A DNA stretch of 64,000 nucleotides from JAJTFW01 sp046330075 (GTDB lineage: Bacteria > Bacteroidota > Bacteroidia > AKYH767-A > OLB10). The position numbers were made by a program, and so were the translations under genes. The DNA is taken from contig JAXLTL010000009.1 of assembly GCA_046330075.1 (NCBI GenBank), positions 98,007-162,006 on the forward strand, given 5' to 3'. The notes beneath the pieces were generated by a model. The model was not told the origin of the DNA, did no database searches, and saw nothing but the letters and a program-made list of their open reading frames with translations. Below, one piece after another: positions 1 through 7,751 of the stretch. How positions within the stretch are numbered: position 1 is the stretch's first letter; the number at the start of each line of letters is the position of its first letter.

Positions 1-641
1 CGCACTACTGCATTCTCGCTTTATTACCTTCCTATCTCGAGCGCGGGGGATCCTCACTGGTGTACATGGCCGAAACCCTCATCCGGCGCAGCGGGCATCC
101 TGACAGTGGCTTCTACCTCGACCAATACGCAGCGCTTCACCGGAAACTCGAACTGCTGAAGCAAAGCGGGCAGAAGACGATACTGCTTGGTGTCACCTAC
201 GCGCTGCTCGATCTGGCCGAACAATTTCCGCTGGAATTTCAGGAACTCATCATCATGGAAACGGGTGGTATGAAGGGCAGGAGGAAGGAGCTGATTCGCG
301 AAGAACTCCATGAGATACTTGGAAAAGCCTTTGGCGTTACGGCCATCCATAGTGAATACGGCATGACCGAATTGTTGAGTCAGGGGTACTCGGCAGGCGG
401 AGGCATATATAAGGCACCCGGCTGGATGAAAATTCTTATCCGCGATGCCAATGATCCGTTTTCCTGGCGGTCGGATGGCAAAACCGGGGGGATCAGCATT
501 ATAGATCTGGCCAATCTATACTCCTGCAGTTTTATCGCCACGCAGGATCTGGGGCGGTTGTACCCTGACGGCCGGTTTGAAGTACTGGGACGTTTTGACG
601 ATGCAGAAATGCGAGGTTGCAACCTCATGATTGGCAGCTGA
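1..641 (+). CDS. LuxE-like acyl-protein synthetase/acyltransferase, 5' end cut by window edge
   Basis: This is the C-terminal part of a LuxE/PaaK-type acyl-adenylate-forming protein. The frame is open to the left edge of the window, so the true start lies outside; the GTG at 60 and ATG at 66 are internal. Visible family features are the HSEYGMTELLSQ stretch (the region near the adenylate site in LuxE relatives) and a closing GRFDDAEMRGCNLM segment typical of the end of Bacteroidota members, which usually run to about 320-330 residues. LuxE-type enzymes activate or transfer fatty acyl groups; the natural substrate of the stand-alone Bacteroidota proteins is not known. The next gene, a sugar transferase, fits an envelope or polysaccharide context, but the 147-base gap does not prove an operon. 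Family call is good, exact reaction uncertain. Confidence 0.8.
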   Translation, partial: HYCILALLPSYLERGGSSLVYMAETLIRRSGHPDSGFYLDQYAALHRKLELLKQSGQKTILLGVTYALLDLAEQFPLEFQELIIMETGGMKGRRKELIREELHEILGKAFGVTAIHSEYGMTELLSQGYSAGGGIYKAPGWMKILIRDANDPFSWRSDGKTGGISIIDLANLYSCSFIATQDLGRLYPDGRFEVLGRFDDAEMRGCNLMIGS

Positions 642-788
642 TTCACCAAACAATCAACTCAAACATTTGAGGAGGTCAGTATTCGCCCTTCGAAAACCAT
701 TATTCACCACTAATTGTTATTTATTCATCAACGAAAATCAGAACTTCACCCAACTCATCCCTACATTTGCTTACCCTCTACAACCTTT

Positions 789-2174
789 ATGCCTGACGGC
801 TACTCACGTTATCTCAAGTCGATTTATCTGTTCCTCGACTTTCTGTTGCTGAACCTTACGTTCTGCGGGGTGAGCTATTATTTCAAGTGGCCCAATCTCA
901 CGGCCGATTCAAATTTTCTCGCGCAGTTTCTATACATCAACCTGTTCTGGTCCATTACTATATCGATTATCCGTGTACATGAAATCGACAGGGGATTGCG
1001 TTACGAGCAATTACTCGGGCAATTCCTGAAAGCATACGGGTTATTTGCAACCATGCTCATTGCATTCCTCTATCTTTTCGATGAATACTTCATTCCGGTT
1101 TTTCATTTTGAATACAAAATCATCATTTGGGGGATTGTCTTCCTGCTTACGCGATCAGCGGCAGTGTTCATCATCAACTACATGCGGCGTCGCGGAAAGA
1201 ATTATCGCAAAGTGATAATTGTTGGTAATGGTATTCCTGCACGCGAGATGATCAAATTCTTCAACAAACACCCTGAGATGGGTTATAAGCTCAAAGGAGT
1301 ATTTTGTGATGAGACGCAGGTGTTGGAGCCGGGACAGGTTACCAGTAAAGTGGAAGATGCAAAAGTTTATGTCCGGCAGGAAAAGATTGACGAAATATAC
1401 TGTTCGCTGAGTGGTTTAGAAGCAGAACAGGTTTCTGACCTCATGAATTTTGCCGACAACAACCTTATTCGATTCAAAGTAGTACCTGACTTCCGTGGAT
1501 TCCTCAGCAGGAAAGTTAAAGTGGATTTCTACGATCTCGTTCCGGTACTCAGTATGCGCCGTGAGCCCTTACAGAATGGATTTAACAGGGTGATGAAAAG
1601 AGTTTTTGACATTTGTTTTTCGTTACTTGCTTTATTGTTTGTATTGCCCGTTACTGTGTTTATTCTTGCACCGCTGATTAAGCTCAGTTCAAAAGGTCCG
1701 GTGTTTTTCCGCCAGTTGCGTTCAGGAGAAAACAACGAAGAATTTTACTGTTTTAAGTTCCGAACCATGCGTGTAAACCGTGAGGCGGATACCTTGCAGG
1801 CAACAAAGGGAGATACGCGAATTACCCGAATAGGAGCGTTTTTACGTAAGACCAGTCTGGATGAGCTTCCACAGTTTTACAATGTACTGATCGGCAACAT
1901 GAGTGTAGTAGGTCCGCGACCACATATGCTCAAGCATACGGAAGAATACGGAAAGCTCATCGATAAATTTATGGTGCGGCATCTCGTTAAACCCGGTGTT
2001 ACCGGATGGGCGCAGGTGCATGGCTACAGAGGAGATACACGTGACAGTTCGCTCATGGAAAAGCGGGTTGAGTATGATGTATGGTACCTCGAAAACTGGT
2101 CGATTCTGCTTGATGTGAAGATTGTGATTATCACGGCCTGGCAGGTGATAGCAGGGAAGCATGTAGGGGAGTGA
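789..2174 (+). CDS. Undecaprenyl-phosphate sugar phosphotransferase (WcaJ/PglC-type)
   Basis: Polyisoprenyl-phosphate hexose-1-phosphate transferase, about 461 residues, that starts exopolysaccharide or O-antigen synthesis by moving a sugar-1-phosphate from a nucleotide sugar to undecaprenyl phosphate at the inner membrane. The N-terminal third holds four hydrophobic segments; a Rossmann-like region follows (VIIVGNGIPAREMIKFF); then a membrane re-entrant helix (FDICFSLLALLFVLPV) and the conserved catalytic domain with the motifs GPVFFRQLRSG, FKFRTM, TSLDELPQFYNV and SVVGPRPH. Length and order match the WcaJ family. I chose the ATG at 789 because the protein then begins just before the first membrane segment; the TTG at 714 in the same frame adds an unlikely leader. 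The sugar (glucose, galactose or another) cannot be told from sequence. Confidence 0.9.
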   Translation: MPDGYSRYLKSIYLFLDFLLLNLTFCGVSYYFKWPNLTADSNFLAQFLYINLFWSITISIIRVHEIDRGLRYEQLLGQFLKAYGLFATMLIAFLYLFDEYFIPVFHFEYKIIIWGIVFLLTRSAAVFIINYMRRRGKNYRKVIIVGNGIPAREMIKFFNKHPEMGYKLKGVFCDETQVLEPGQVTSKVEDAKVYVRQEKIDEIYCSLSGLEAEQVSDLMNFADNNLIRFKVVPDFRGFLSRKVKVDFYDLVPVLSMRREPLQNGFNRVMKRVFDICFSLLALLFVLPVTVFILAPLIKLSSKGPVFFRQLRSGENNEEFYCFKFRTMRVNREADTLQATKGDTRITRIGAFLRKTSLDELPQFYNVLIGNMSVVGPRPHMLKHTEEYGKLIDKFMVRHLVKPGVTGWAQVHGYRGDTRDSSLMEKRVEYDVWYLENWSILLDVKIVIITAWQVIAGKHVGE

Positions 2175-2183
2175 GGAGTGAAG

Positions 2184-2237
2184 TTATAGGTTATAGGTTA
2201 TAGGTTATAGGTTATAGGTTATAAGTTATAGGTTATA
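2184..2237. repeat. Tandem heptamer array, unit TTATAGG
   Basis: About 7.7 copies of the 7-base unit TTATAGG run head to tail from 2184. Five copies are perfect, the sixth reads TTATAAG, the seventh is perfect again and the last is cut after TTATA. The array begins 9 bases after the stop of the sugar transferase and passes directly into a second array whose unit is also 7 bases long. It has no coding sense. Such arrays can grow or shrink by slippage. Confidence 0.9.
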
Positions 2238-2246
2238 CAGGCGGCA

Positions 2247-2370
2247 GGCTACAGGCTACAGTGCCGCAGCTCGCAGCGGGATCAGGCTACAGGGCTACAG
2301 AGCTACAGAGCTACAGGGATACAGGCTACAGTGCCGCAGCTCGCTGCGGGATCAGGCTACAGGCTACAGG
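2247..2370. repeat. Second heptamer array (GGCTACA) with two 70-base-spaced hairpin copies
   Basis: Units of GGCTACA and close variants (AGCTACA, GGATACA) surround two copies of a longer unit, at 2251-2291 and 2321-2361. The two copies are identical except at one base (A at 2275, T at 2345) and lie exactly 70 bases apart, ten heptamer lengths. Each holds a GC-rich inverted repeat: CCGCAGC-tc-GCTGCGG at 2334-2349 is perfect, while the copy at 2264-2279 has one mismatch. The block lies between the sugar transferase and heme O synthase genes. Confidence 0.85.
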
Positions 2371-2483
2371 TGGCTTGCGGCATGAGGCATTAATGTTGAA
2401 TACTGGATCGGTTCCGGGTTGGTTTAAGACAATTGCGTCCTGAACTATCAGGCGGATAATCATTAACTGTTTTTCCGTTTTCA

Positions 2484-2515
2484 TTTGATGTTTGGCACTG
2501 TAAGTTTTACTTTTG
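2484..2515 (+). promoter_or_regulatory. Bacteroidota-type promoter for the ctaB oxidase accessory operon
   Basis: A -33-like TTTG at 2484-2487 and a -7 box TACTTTTG at 2508-2515 are 20 bases apart, the spacing expected for the Bacteroidota housekeeping sigma factor. The ATG of ctaB is at 2523, so the transcript would have almost no leader. Confidence 0.65.
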
Positions 2516-2522
2516 CGCCTCC

Positions 2523-3410
2523 ATGAATCAAGAGGTTCTTGCTACTAAGTCCAATCCATTGATACTGAAGCTGTCCGACTACGCCCAGCTAGGCAAAATG
2601 CGCCTGGCATCGCTGGTTGTTTTTTCGGCAGCCATGGCTTACCTGACTGCTCCGGGTTCAGTGAACTGGACAGGATTTTTTTGGCTGATCGCAGGCGGGG
2701 TATTGACAACTGTTTCTGCCAACAGTTTTAATCAGGTGATTGAGCGGGATTTGGACAAGCTCATGGAGCGCACCATGCAGCGTCCGATTCCGGATAACCG
2801 GATGAGTACGCAGGAAGGTTTGTTTTTTGGCATCATTACCGGAGTGGCTGGTGTTTTTATGTTAACATGGTTTCTGAACATTGCCAGCGGTCTGCTCGGA
2901 TTATTATCCATCATACTTTACACGATAGCCTATACACCAATGAAACGCCGATCGCCTTTTGCGGTTTTTATCGGTGCTATTCCGGGTGCTATTCCGCCCT
3001 TGCTGGGTTGGGTAGCTGCTACCAATAGCTTTAGTATGGGAGCCTGGTTATTATTCAGCATACAGTTCTTGTGGCAATTCCCGCATTTCTGGTCGATTGC
3101 CTGGGTATTGGACGACGACTACAAAAAAGCGGGATTCAAGATGTTGCCCACCGGACAACGCGATAAAGATTCGGCCTTTCAGGCATTATTGTATGCATTC
3201 AGTCTGTTGCCGTTGGCATTCATGCCCTATATTTTTGGCATTTCAGGTTACATCTCAGCGTTTATTCTTGGAGCTATGAGTTTGTACTTTCTGTATCTGG
3301 CCTTTCAACTATTCATCAAATGTGATATTCCAAGTGCCCGCAAGCTCATGTTCGGGTCGTTTCTTTATCTTCCTGTAGTTCAGCTTGCACTGGTATTTGA
3401 TAAAATCTAA
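2523..3410 (+). CDS. ctaB: Heme O synthase (protoheme IX farnesyltransferase)
   Basis: UbiA-family prenyltransferase of 295 residues that adds a farnesyl group to heme b, giving heme O, the precursor of the heme A used by aa3-type oxidases. The Asp-rich prenyl-diphosphate site is visible as NQVIERDLDKLMERT followed by RPIP, a second loop reads WVLDDDYKKAGFKMLP, and about nine membrane helices follow the family pattern. It starts at the ATG at 2523 just behind a -7 box. It leads a run of oxidase genes, with only 6 bases to the next start, so it is almost certainly co-transcribed with them. Length is normal and nothing looks broken. Confidence 0.95.
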   Translation: MNQEVLATKSNPLILKLSDYAQLGKMRLASLVVFSAAMAYLTAPGSVNWTGFFWLIAGGVLTTVSANSFNQVIERDLDKLMERTMQRPIPDNRMSTQEGLFFGIITGVAGVFMLTWFLNIASGLLGLLSIILYTIAYTPMKRRSPFAVFIGAIPGAIPPLLGWVAATNSFSMGAWLLFSIQFLWQFPHFWSIAWVLDDDYKKAGFKMLPTGQRDKDSAFQALLYAFSLLPLAFMPYIFGISGYISAFILGAMSLYFLYLAFQLFIKCDIPSARKLMFGSFLYLPVVQLALVFDKI

Positions 3411-3416
3411 ATACAA

Positions 3417-4001
3417 ATGGAAATGACAGCCCAACCAGATGCAGCCGATGTAAAACCAAAAATCGCGACGCAGAAAATCATTCTCGGCATTGGGATCGCC
3501 AGCATAGTGATGTTATTTGCCGGACTCACGTCGGGCTATATTGTACGTCAGGCGGAGGGCCGTTGGGCTTCCTTTGAACTACCGATGGCGTTTTATGCAT
3601 CCTCTGTTATCATCCTGCTCAGTAGTGTAACCCACCATATGGCAGTAATGGCGGTGAAAAAGAACCGGTTACAGGAAGTAAAACGAATGCTGATACTCAC
3701 ACTTGGTTTGGGTCTGGGATTCGTTTTCACACAGTTCCTTGGATGGAATGAGCTGGTAAAGAACGGTGTATATTTCGTTGATAAAACAACTCCATCGGGA
3801 TCATTCTTCTTTGTGATTACCGGACTTCACCTGGCTCACCTGTTTTTCGGCATACTCGCATTAATTGTAACTTCCGCTAAATCAATCCGTGAGCGCTATA
3901 ATTCAGAGAATTATCTGGGTATTTCCTTAAGTGCAATTTATTGGCACTTCCTCGATGCCCTTTGGATTTATTTATTTGTATTTTTGGCCGTCTATCGCTA
4001 A
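3417..4001 (+). CDS. Cytochrome c oxidase subunit III, short form
   Basis: Heme-copper oxidase subunit III-family protein of 194 residues with five predicted membrane helices. Motifs typical of the family are ASVILLSSVTHH-like helix 2 (here YASSVIILLSSVTHHMAV), the GLHLAHLFFG segment and the closing WHFLDALWIYLFVFLAVYR, where the WHF.D.WW-like end marks the subunit. Bacteroidota usually carry two subunit III genes side by side; this is the compact first copy and the next gene is the longer second one. It probably stabilises the core of the aa3-type oxidase whose subunits I and II are coded near 57.5-60.5 kb. Confidence 0.92.
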   Translation: MEMTAQPDAADVKPKIATQKIILGIGIASIVMLFAGLTSGYIVRQAEGRWASFELPMAFYASSVIILLSSVTHHMAVMAVKKNRLQEVKRMLILTLGLGLGFVFTQFLGWNELVKNGVYFVDKTTPSGSFFFVITGLHLAHLFFGILALIVTSAKSIRERYNSENYLGISLSAIYWHFLDALWIYLFVFLAVYR

Positions 4002-4030
4002 TAACCCAACCTAATCCCGAACTATAAAGT

Positions 4031-4870
4031 ATGGCTGCAGAAGCTACGATGACACATGAGTCCGAATCCAAAGCCTGGAGTGGCGGACGTTCCCCGTTCA
4101 ATGTGAGCTGGGGAAAAATGATGATGTGGTTCTTCCTTGTGTCGGACGCATTCACATTCTCCTCCTTGATTATTGCATATGGCGTTATGCGTCACCGATT
4201 TACGGAGATTTGGCCGAATGCCAATGATGTATTCACCCACTTCCCGATGTATACCGGTCACATTCCGCTGGCTTACGTAGGATTAATGACCTTCATCCTG
4301 ATCATGTCGTCGGTAACGATGGTATTGGCAGTGGATGCAGGGCATCGTCGTGATAACAACGGGGTAGTGCTTTGGCTGGCACTTACCATTGTAGGCGGTT
4401 TCATGTTCGTTGGTTCACAGGCCTGGGAATGGTACCACTTTATTCATGGAACAGAGGCAGGTGCTTATCTGATGCCTGACGGTTCTGTGTACAGGGTGGC
4501 CGAAAACGCTTACCATCTGCATCATCTGAATCCACCGGCAGATGCCCTGGTATCACCTGATCATAAAATCATCAGTGATAAAGCAACCATTGAAGCCATT
4601 AAAGCGAAGGCTGAGCACATTCATGGTGCTAACCTTACGCATAACGAATACGGACATCCGCTGTTTGCCGATTTCTTCTTCTTCATTACCGGTTTCCACG
4701 GCTTCCACGTATTTTCAGGGGTTGTCATCAACCTCATCATCTGGTTTAACGTGCTGGCTGGTGTTTACAAGCGCCGCGGTCACTATGAACATATCGAGAA
4801 GACCGGTTTATACTGGCACTTTGTAGACTTGGTGTGGGTATTCGTATTCACCTTCTTCTATCTCGTTTAA
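4031..4870 (+). CDS. Cytochrome c oxidase subunit III, long form with periplasmic-type insertion
   Basis: Second subunit III protein, 279 residues. The membrane core carries family landmarks: WGKMMMWFFLVSDAFTF, the GSQAWEWYHF segment, FFFFITGFHGFHVFSG and the end YWHFVDLVWVFVFTFFYLV. Between the helices that contain QAWEWYHF and GFHGFH there is an extra stretch of about 70 residues rich in His (for example YHLHHLNPPADALV and AKAEHIHGANLTHNEYGH) that the short copy lacks. This insertion is known in Bacteroidota-type subunits; its role is not known to me, but the His content suggests metal or partner contact. It lies 29 bases behind the first copy and 22 bases before subunit IV, within the operon. 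Confidence 0.92.
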   Translation: MAAEATMTHESESKAWSGGRSPFNVSWGKMMMWFFLVSDAFTFSSLIIAYGVMRHRFTEIWPNANDVFTHFPMYTGHIPLAYVGLMTFILIMSSVTMVLAVDAGHRRDNNGVVLWLALTIVGGFMFVGSQAWEWYHFIHGTEAGAYLMPDGSVYRVAENAYHLHHLNPPADALVSPDHKIISDKATIEAIKAKAEHIHGANLTHNEYGHPLFADFFFFITGFHGFHVFSGVVINLIIWFNVLAGVYKRRGHYEHIEKTGLYWHFVDLVWVFVFTFFYLV

Positions 4871-4892
4871 CCTTCCCAATCTGCAATATCTT

Positions 4893-5264
4893 ATGGCATC
4901 TGATAACCATTCACACTCCCACGGATATTACACCGGGGACATTCACAATCAGTTCGTACCTGAGCATTACGATCCGAAAAACCGTGCAGTGATCTGGAAA
5001 ACATTCTGGATTCTGCTCTTCATCACCATCTTTGAAGTAGGTATCGCATTTACTTCAATTCCGAAAAGTGTGTTGATGATCATTTTCATTGCGCTTACAC
5101 TGGTGAAGGCCTACTTCATCGTTGCTTATTTCATGCACCTGAAGCATGAAACAAAAAGTTTCGCATATACCATTATTCTTCCCTTCATCCTCATCGTATA
5201 TCTGATCGGTATGGCGCTGGCGGAAGGAAGCTTCCTCAATCTCTGGGATCGTATTTTCCCTTAA
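4893..5264 (+). CDS. Cytochrome c oxidase subunit IV (prokaryotic COX4 type)
   Basis: Small membrane protein of 123 residues with three hydrophobic segments and a His-rich start (DNHSHSHGYYTGDIHNQ). The segments around FWILLFITIFEVGIAF and the VKAYFIVAYFMHLKHE motif match the prokaryotic cytochrome c oxidase subunit IV family, in which the YFMHLKHE loop is a hallmark. It is part of the oxidase accessory operon, 22 bases behind the second subunit III and 12 bases before the SCO gene. Subunit IV proteins are accessory to the oxidase core and are thought to help assembly or stability. Confidence 0.88.
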   Translation: MASDNHSHSHGYYTGDIHNQFVPEHYDPKNRAVIWKTFWILLFITIFEVGIAFTSIPKSVLMIIFIALTLVKAYFIVAYFMHLKHETKSFAYTIILPFILIVYLIGMALAEGSFLNLWDRIFP

Positions 5265-5276
5265 GCTGGCAGAAGC

Positions 5277-5951
5277 GTGAAGAAAATCGGGATTCTTGTA
5301 TTAGTCCTTTTCATCCCTTCCGTATTGTATCTCTGGCTGCAAACGGGGCGTAACAATTTCAGGAAACTCGAGATTTTCGGTCCGAAAGAACCTATCGAAA
5401 AAACCGTTAACGGGAAGATAGTAGTGGATACACTCTATCATACTGTTGGCGGTTTTTCTTTGTTGGATACCGACAGCAACCGGGTGACTGAAAAAATCGC
5501 TGACGGTAAAATTACCGTCGTTGATTTCTTCTTCAGTACCTGTCGTACGATCTGTCCAAAAATGTCGAATCAGCTGATGCGGGTCCAGCATAATTACAAA
5601 GATGATCAGGATGTGATGATTCTTTCTTTTACAGTTGACCCCCAAACCGACACGCCATCCCGGCTGAAGGCCTATGCCGAAAAACACAAAGCCATCAAGG
5701 GGAAATGGTATTTTCTGACCGGTGAAAAGCAGGAGATTTATGAACTTGCCAAAACATCCTATTTCCTGACGGCTATGGAAGGTAATGGAGGAGAAGATGC
5801 CTTTTTACATTCAGAGCAGGTAGTGTTGATTGATAAAGAAAAACGTATTCGTGGCATGTATGACGGTACTGATCATTTCGAAGTAAAGCGCCTGATCGAA
5901 GATATTGCCGCACTTGAGAACGAATATAAGGAAGCCACTGCAGCAAATTAA
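5277..5951 (+). CDS. SCO1/SenC copper chaperone for the CuA site
   Basis: Membrane-anchored thioredoxin-fold protein of 224 residues. One N-terminal helix (residues about 3-20) anchors it on the periplasmic face. The copper-binding motif CRTIC (C89 and C93) and the distal His at about residue 178 in LHSEQ are all present, so it should bind copper and deliver it to the CuA centre of oxidase subunit II. Start is the GTG at 5277; no ATG in frame lies close. It sits 12 bases behind subunit IV, and its stop codon TAA overlaps an ATG at 5951, which indicates tight coupling to the DUF420 gene. Confidence 0.93.
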   Translation: MKKIGILVLVLFIPSVLYLWLQTGRNNFRKLEIFGPKEPIEKTVNGKIVVDTLYHTVGGFSLLDTDSNRVTEKIADGKITVVDFFFSTCRTICPKMSNQLMRVQHNYKDDQDVMILSFTVDPQTDTPSRLKAYAEKHKAIKGKWYFLTGEKQEIYELAKTSYFLTAMEGNGGEDAFLHSEQVVLIDKEKRIRGMYDGTDHFEVKRLIEDIAALENEYKEATAAN

Positions 5952-5989
5952 TGCAGGGCAGATGGACGTTAATAGTAAAGAGTTATTCA

Positions 5990-6535
5990 ATGGCAAATCT
6001 TGAACAATTAAAGGAAAAGCAGGTATTCAGGCTGGTGATGGCATTATCTGTAATCGTTTTTCTGGTGGTGGTCATTCTTGACAGTAAAGTGCTTCCTCGC
6101 CCTCAGCCTATGCCTGAGTTTGCACGTCAGCTGCCGCTTGTCAATGCGCTGATCAACGGAACCTGCACCATTTTACTGCTCTTATCCTTGCGCGCCATAA
6201 AGAGGAAGGAAGTGGCAAAGCATAAGCAACTTAACCTGCTTACCTTTGTGCTCTCCAGTATTTTCCTGGTGTCCTATGTCACGTATCACTGGCTGAGTGA
6301 GGAAACGAAATTTCCGGCAGATAATCCCCTTCGTCCGCTCTACCTGACGATTCTGGTGTCACATATCATTCTTGCCGCTGTTGTACTTCCGATGATTCTT
6401 GTTTCCTTCTGGTACGGACTCACCAATCAGGTGAAAAAACACCGGAAGCTCGTGAAATGGGCTTTCCCGATCTGGTTGTACGTTACCACTACCGGTGTTA
6501 TCGTTTATTTTATGATCTCCCCTTATTATAAATGA
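5990..6535 (+). CDS. DUF420 membrane protein, oxidase assembly (CtaM-like)
   Basis: DUF420-family protein with five predicted membrane helices. Family marks are LPLVNALINGTCTILLLLSL in helix 2, the KHKQLNL loop, the TYHWLSEETKF segment and SHIILAAVVLPMILVSF, with conserved histidines at helix ends. The Staphylococcus relative CtaM is needed for maturation of heme A-type oxidases, which agrees with the operon. I prefer the ATG at 5990 (protein MANLEQLKEKQ, 181 residues) because it places the first helix near the N-terminus; the ATG at 5951, overlapping the SCO stop codon, would give 194 residues and is a real alternative. Confidence 0.88.
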   Translation: MANLEQLKEKQVFRLVMALSVIVFLVVVILDSKVLPRPQPMPEFARQLPLVNALINGTCTILLLLSLRAIKRKEVAKHKQLNLLTFVLSSIFLVSYVTYHWLSEETKFPADNPLRPLYLTILVSHIILAAVVLPMILVSFWYGLTNQVKKHRKLVKWAFPIWLYVTTTGVIVYFMISPYYK

Positions 6536-6544
6536 TAAAAATCC

Positions 6545-6576
6545 TTGGCATTTCACTGTACTGAGGTGTACCTTTG
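6545..6576 (+). promoter_or_regulatory. Bacteroidota-type promoter for the small CxxC protein gene
   Basis: TTG at 6545-6547 and TACCTTTG at 6569-6576 are spaced by 21 bases, fitting -33 and -7 boxes. The next ATG is at 6596, so the small gene that follows can be transcribed on its own. It also shows that in-frame codons upstream of 6596 are not the start. Confidence 0.6.
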
Positions 6577-6595
6577 CCTTGTTAACATCCACTCC

Positions 6596-6823
6596 ATGAA
6601 ACGGATTCTTGTCGCCATCACATTCACATTGCTCATCAGTTCAATCAGCGATGATGCACTTGCTCAGTGTTCCATGTGTCGCCGGGTGGCTGAATCGAAT
6701 CTGGAGGCCGGTGAAAAAAAGGGGCGCGGACTCAATACCGGAATTCTATATCTGATGTCGGTTCCATATCTGATGGGAGGGGTTGCCGGCTATATCTGGT
6801 GGAAGCACCGAAAGGCGAAGTAA
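6596..6823 (+). CDS. Small exported CxxC membrane protein, conserved beside oxidase genes
   Basis: A 75-residue protein of unknown function. An N-terminal signal peptide (about residues 1-21, ending at ALAQ) is followed directly by CSMC, a possible metal- or redox-active pair, then a polar stretch with GEKKGRGLNTGILYL and one membrane helix (about residues 49-68) ending in WWKHRKAK. The layout suggests a periplasmic CxxC head on a single anchor with a positive cytoplasmic tail. It closes the oxidase accessory cluster, 60 bases behind DUF420, but has its own promoter. A part in copper or thiol handling during oxidase assembly is a guess from position only. Confidence 0.75.
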   Translation: MKRILVAITFTLLISSISDDALAQCSMCRRVAESNLEAGEKKGRGLNTGILYLMSVPYLMGGVAGYIWWKHRKAK

Positions 6824-6832
6824 CTTTATTTT

Positions 6833-7702
6833 TTAAGGATTGCACCGGTCGCAGTCTTTTGGATCTGCTGCAACCAAACCATCCTCTCTGTTTCTTTTCT
6901 CATAATAATTGCACCGCAGGCATCGGAAAAGTTCATGCTGTGTCAAACGCGTTGCCGCGCCGCAGAGCGAACAGGGAAGTCCCGGAATTTTTTCATCTGA
7001 TGTAAATCTCGGCCATTGGCACGAGGGACACACCGCATTCAGATTGTTTATCAGACGCCGGGCCGCTTGCAGGATGGCTTTCTGACGGGTTGGATTCATA
7101 TGTGCACGCAAATCATTTTCAATTACCGCCGACCCGTCTGCTGAGACTTTCAAAGCCATCTCCGCAGCCTGAAGCAATCCGTATTTCGTGGTGATGCCTT
7201 TCTCCAGAAACAGAAAACCTCCCCCAGGGGCAATGGCCTTGACTATAACAGCGTGGGATGGAAACTGTAGTTGCTTTGATAATTTCAAAAGTTCCTGTGG
7301 TGATGAAAACCGATGCGAAACAGCCTGTGTGTGCATGGTCACCTCCCAGCTCTGCCATTCAGCCCCGGCCTTTTCATCACGCAGTAATAATAATTCATAA
7401 TCAGCCGTGGCAAAGAAATACTGATGATGCGGCTGAAAGGCCCCTTCACTGGCAATGCCCAGGTCTGCACCGGTGCGGCGCATCGCTTCTGCCAGTTTCA
7501 ACCGTGCCGTTTCAGGCTGTGATAGCGGGCGTTCCCTTTCTCCGCTAAAAGTCCCGTATTCATCTGTATTGAGGTCATCAGGGATGATAACCCTGACACC
7601 CAGTTTCTTTTCGAGCAAGGAACCCATTATCCGTTCCTTCCCGTGCATGGTGGCCACTACCAGATCGCGGCCTGCAAATAGCTTTTTCAGATGCCTAGCC
7701 AT
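6833..7702 (-). CDS. DUF6671-type protein with C-terminal Cys-rich zinc-ribbon region
   Basis: A soluble protein of 289 residues resembling the DUF6671 family; its function is unknown. The N-terminal part (LFAGRDLVVATMHGKERIMG, then SEGAFQPHH) forms the recognisable core. The last 75 residues carry four CxxC pairs (CPSC, CSLC, CLRC, CDRC), enough for two zinc ribbons, suggesting nucleic-acid or protein binding. The gene is transcribed away from isocitrate dehydrogenase and shares a 53-base intergenic region holding a perfect palindrome. Its stop lies 9 bases from the stop of the small CxxC gene on the other strand. I place the start at the ATG at 7702, 5 bases from a -7 box. Confidence 0.8.
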   Translation of the reverse strand: MARHLKKLFAGRDLVVATMHGKERIMGSLLEKKLGVRVIIPDDLNTDEYGTFSGERERPLSQPETARLKLAEAMRRTGADLGIASEGAFQPHHQYFFATADYELLLLRDEKAGAEWQSWEVTMHTQAVSHRFSSPQELLKLSKQLQFPSHAVIVKAIAPGGGFLFLEKGITTKYGLLQAAEMALKVSADGSAVIENDLRAHMNPTRQKAILQAARRLINNLNAVCPSCQWPRFTSDEKIPGLPCSLCGAATRLTQHELFRCLRCNYYEKRNREDGLVAADPKDCDRCNP

Positions 7703-7706
7703 GCTG

Positions 7707-7714
7707 CAAAGATA
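7707..7714 (-). promoter_or_regulatory. -7 box for the DUF6671 gene
   Basis: The minus strand reads TATCTTTG from 7714 to 7707, an exact TAnnTTTG match, directly before the ATG at 7702. A near-leaderless transcript is expected. The palindrome at 7711-7725 overlaps this box. Confidence 0.55.
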
Positions 7715-7725
7715 GTAATACTATC
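7711..7725. promoter_or_regulatory. Candidate operator palindrome shared by two divergent promoters
   Basis: GATAGTA-a-TACTATC is a perfect palindrome with 7-base arms around one base. It overlaps the -7 box of the leftward gene and covers the place where a -33 box of the icd promoter would be (no TTG is there). One bound protein could act on both genes. The binding protein is unknown. Confidence 0.45.
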
Positions 7726-7743
7726 ATATTAAAAAGTATTCCT

Positions 7744-7751
7744 TATATTTG
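7744..7751 (+). promoter_or_regulatory. -7 box for isocitrate dehydrogenase
   Basis: TATATTTG is an exact TAnnTTTG match 4 bases before the ATG at 7756, implying a near-leaderless transcript. No TTG lies at the expected -33 distance. Confidence 0.55.

Noticed and set aside
613..626. Perfect 14-base palindrome GAGGTTGCAACCTC near the end of the LuxE-like gene
   Set aside because: It lies fully inside the coding sequence, encodes conserved-looking residues (RGCNLM region) and has no T-tract; a chance palindrome of this length in 64 kb is plausible.
2261..2443. Rightward 60-codon frame inside the heptamer repeat region
   Set aside because: It is translated repeat DNA (AAGSGYRATELQSYRDTGY-like) with no signal or family match.
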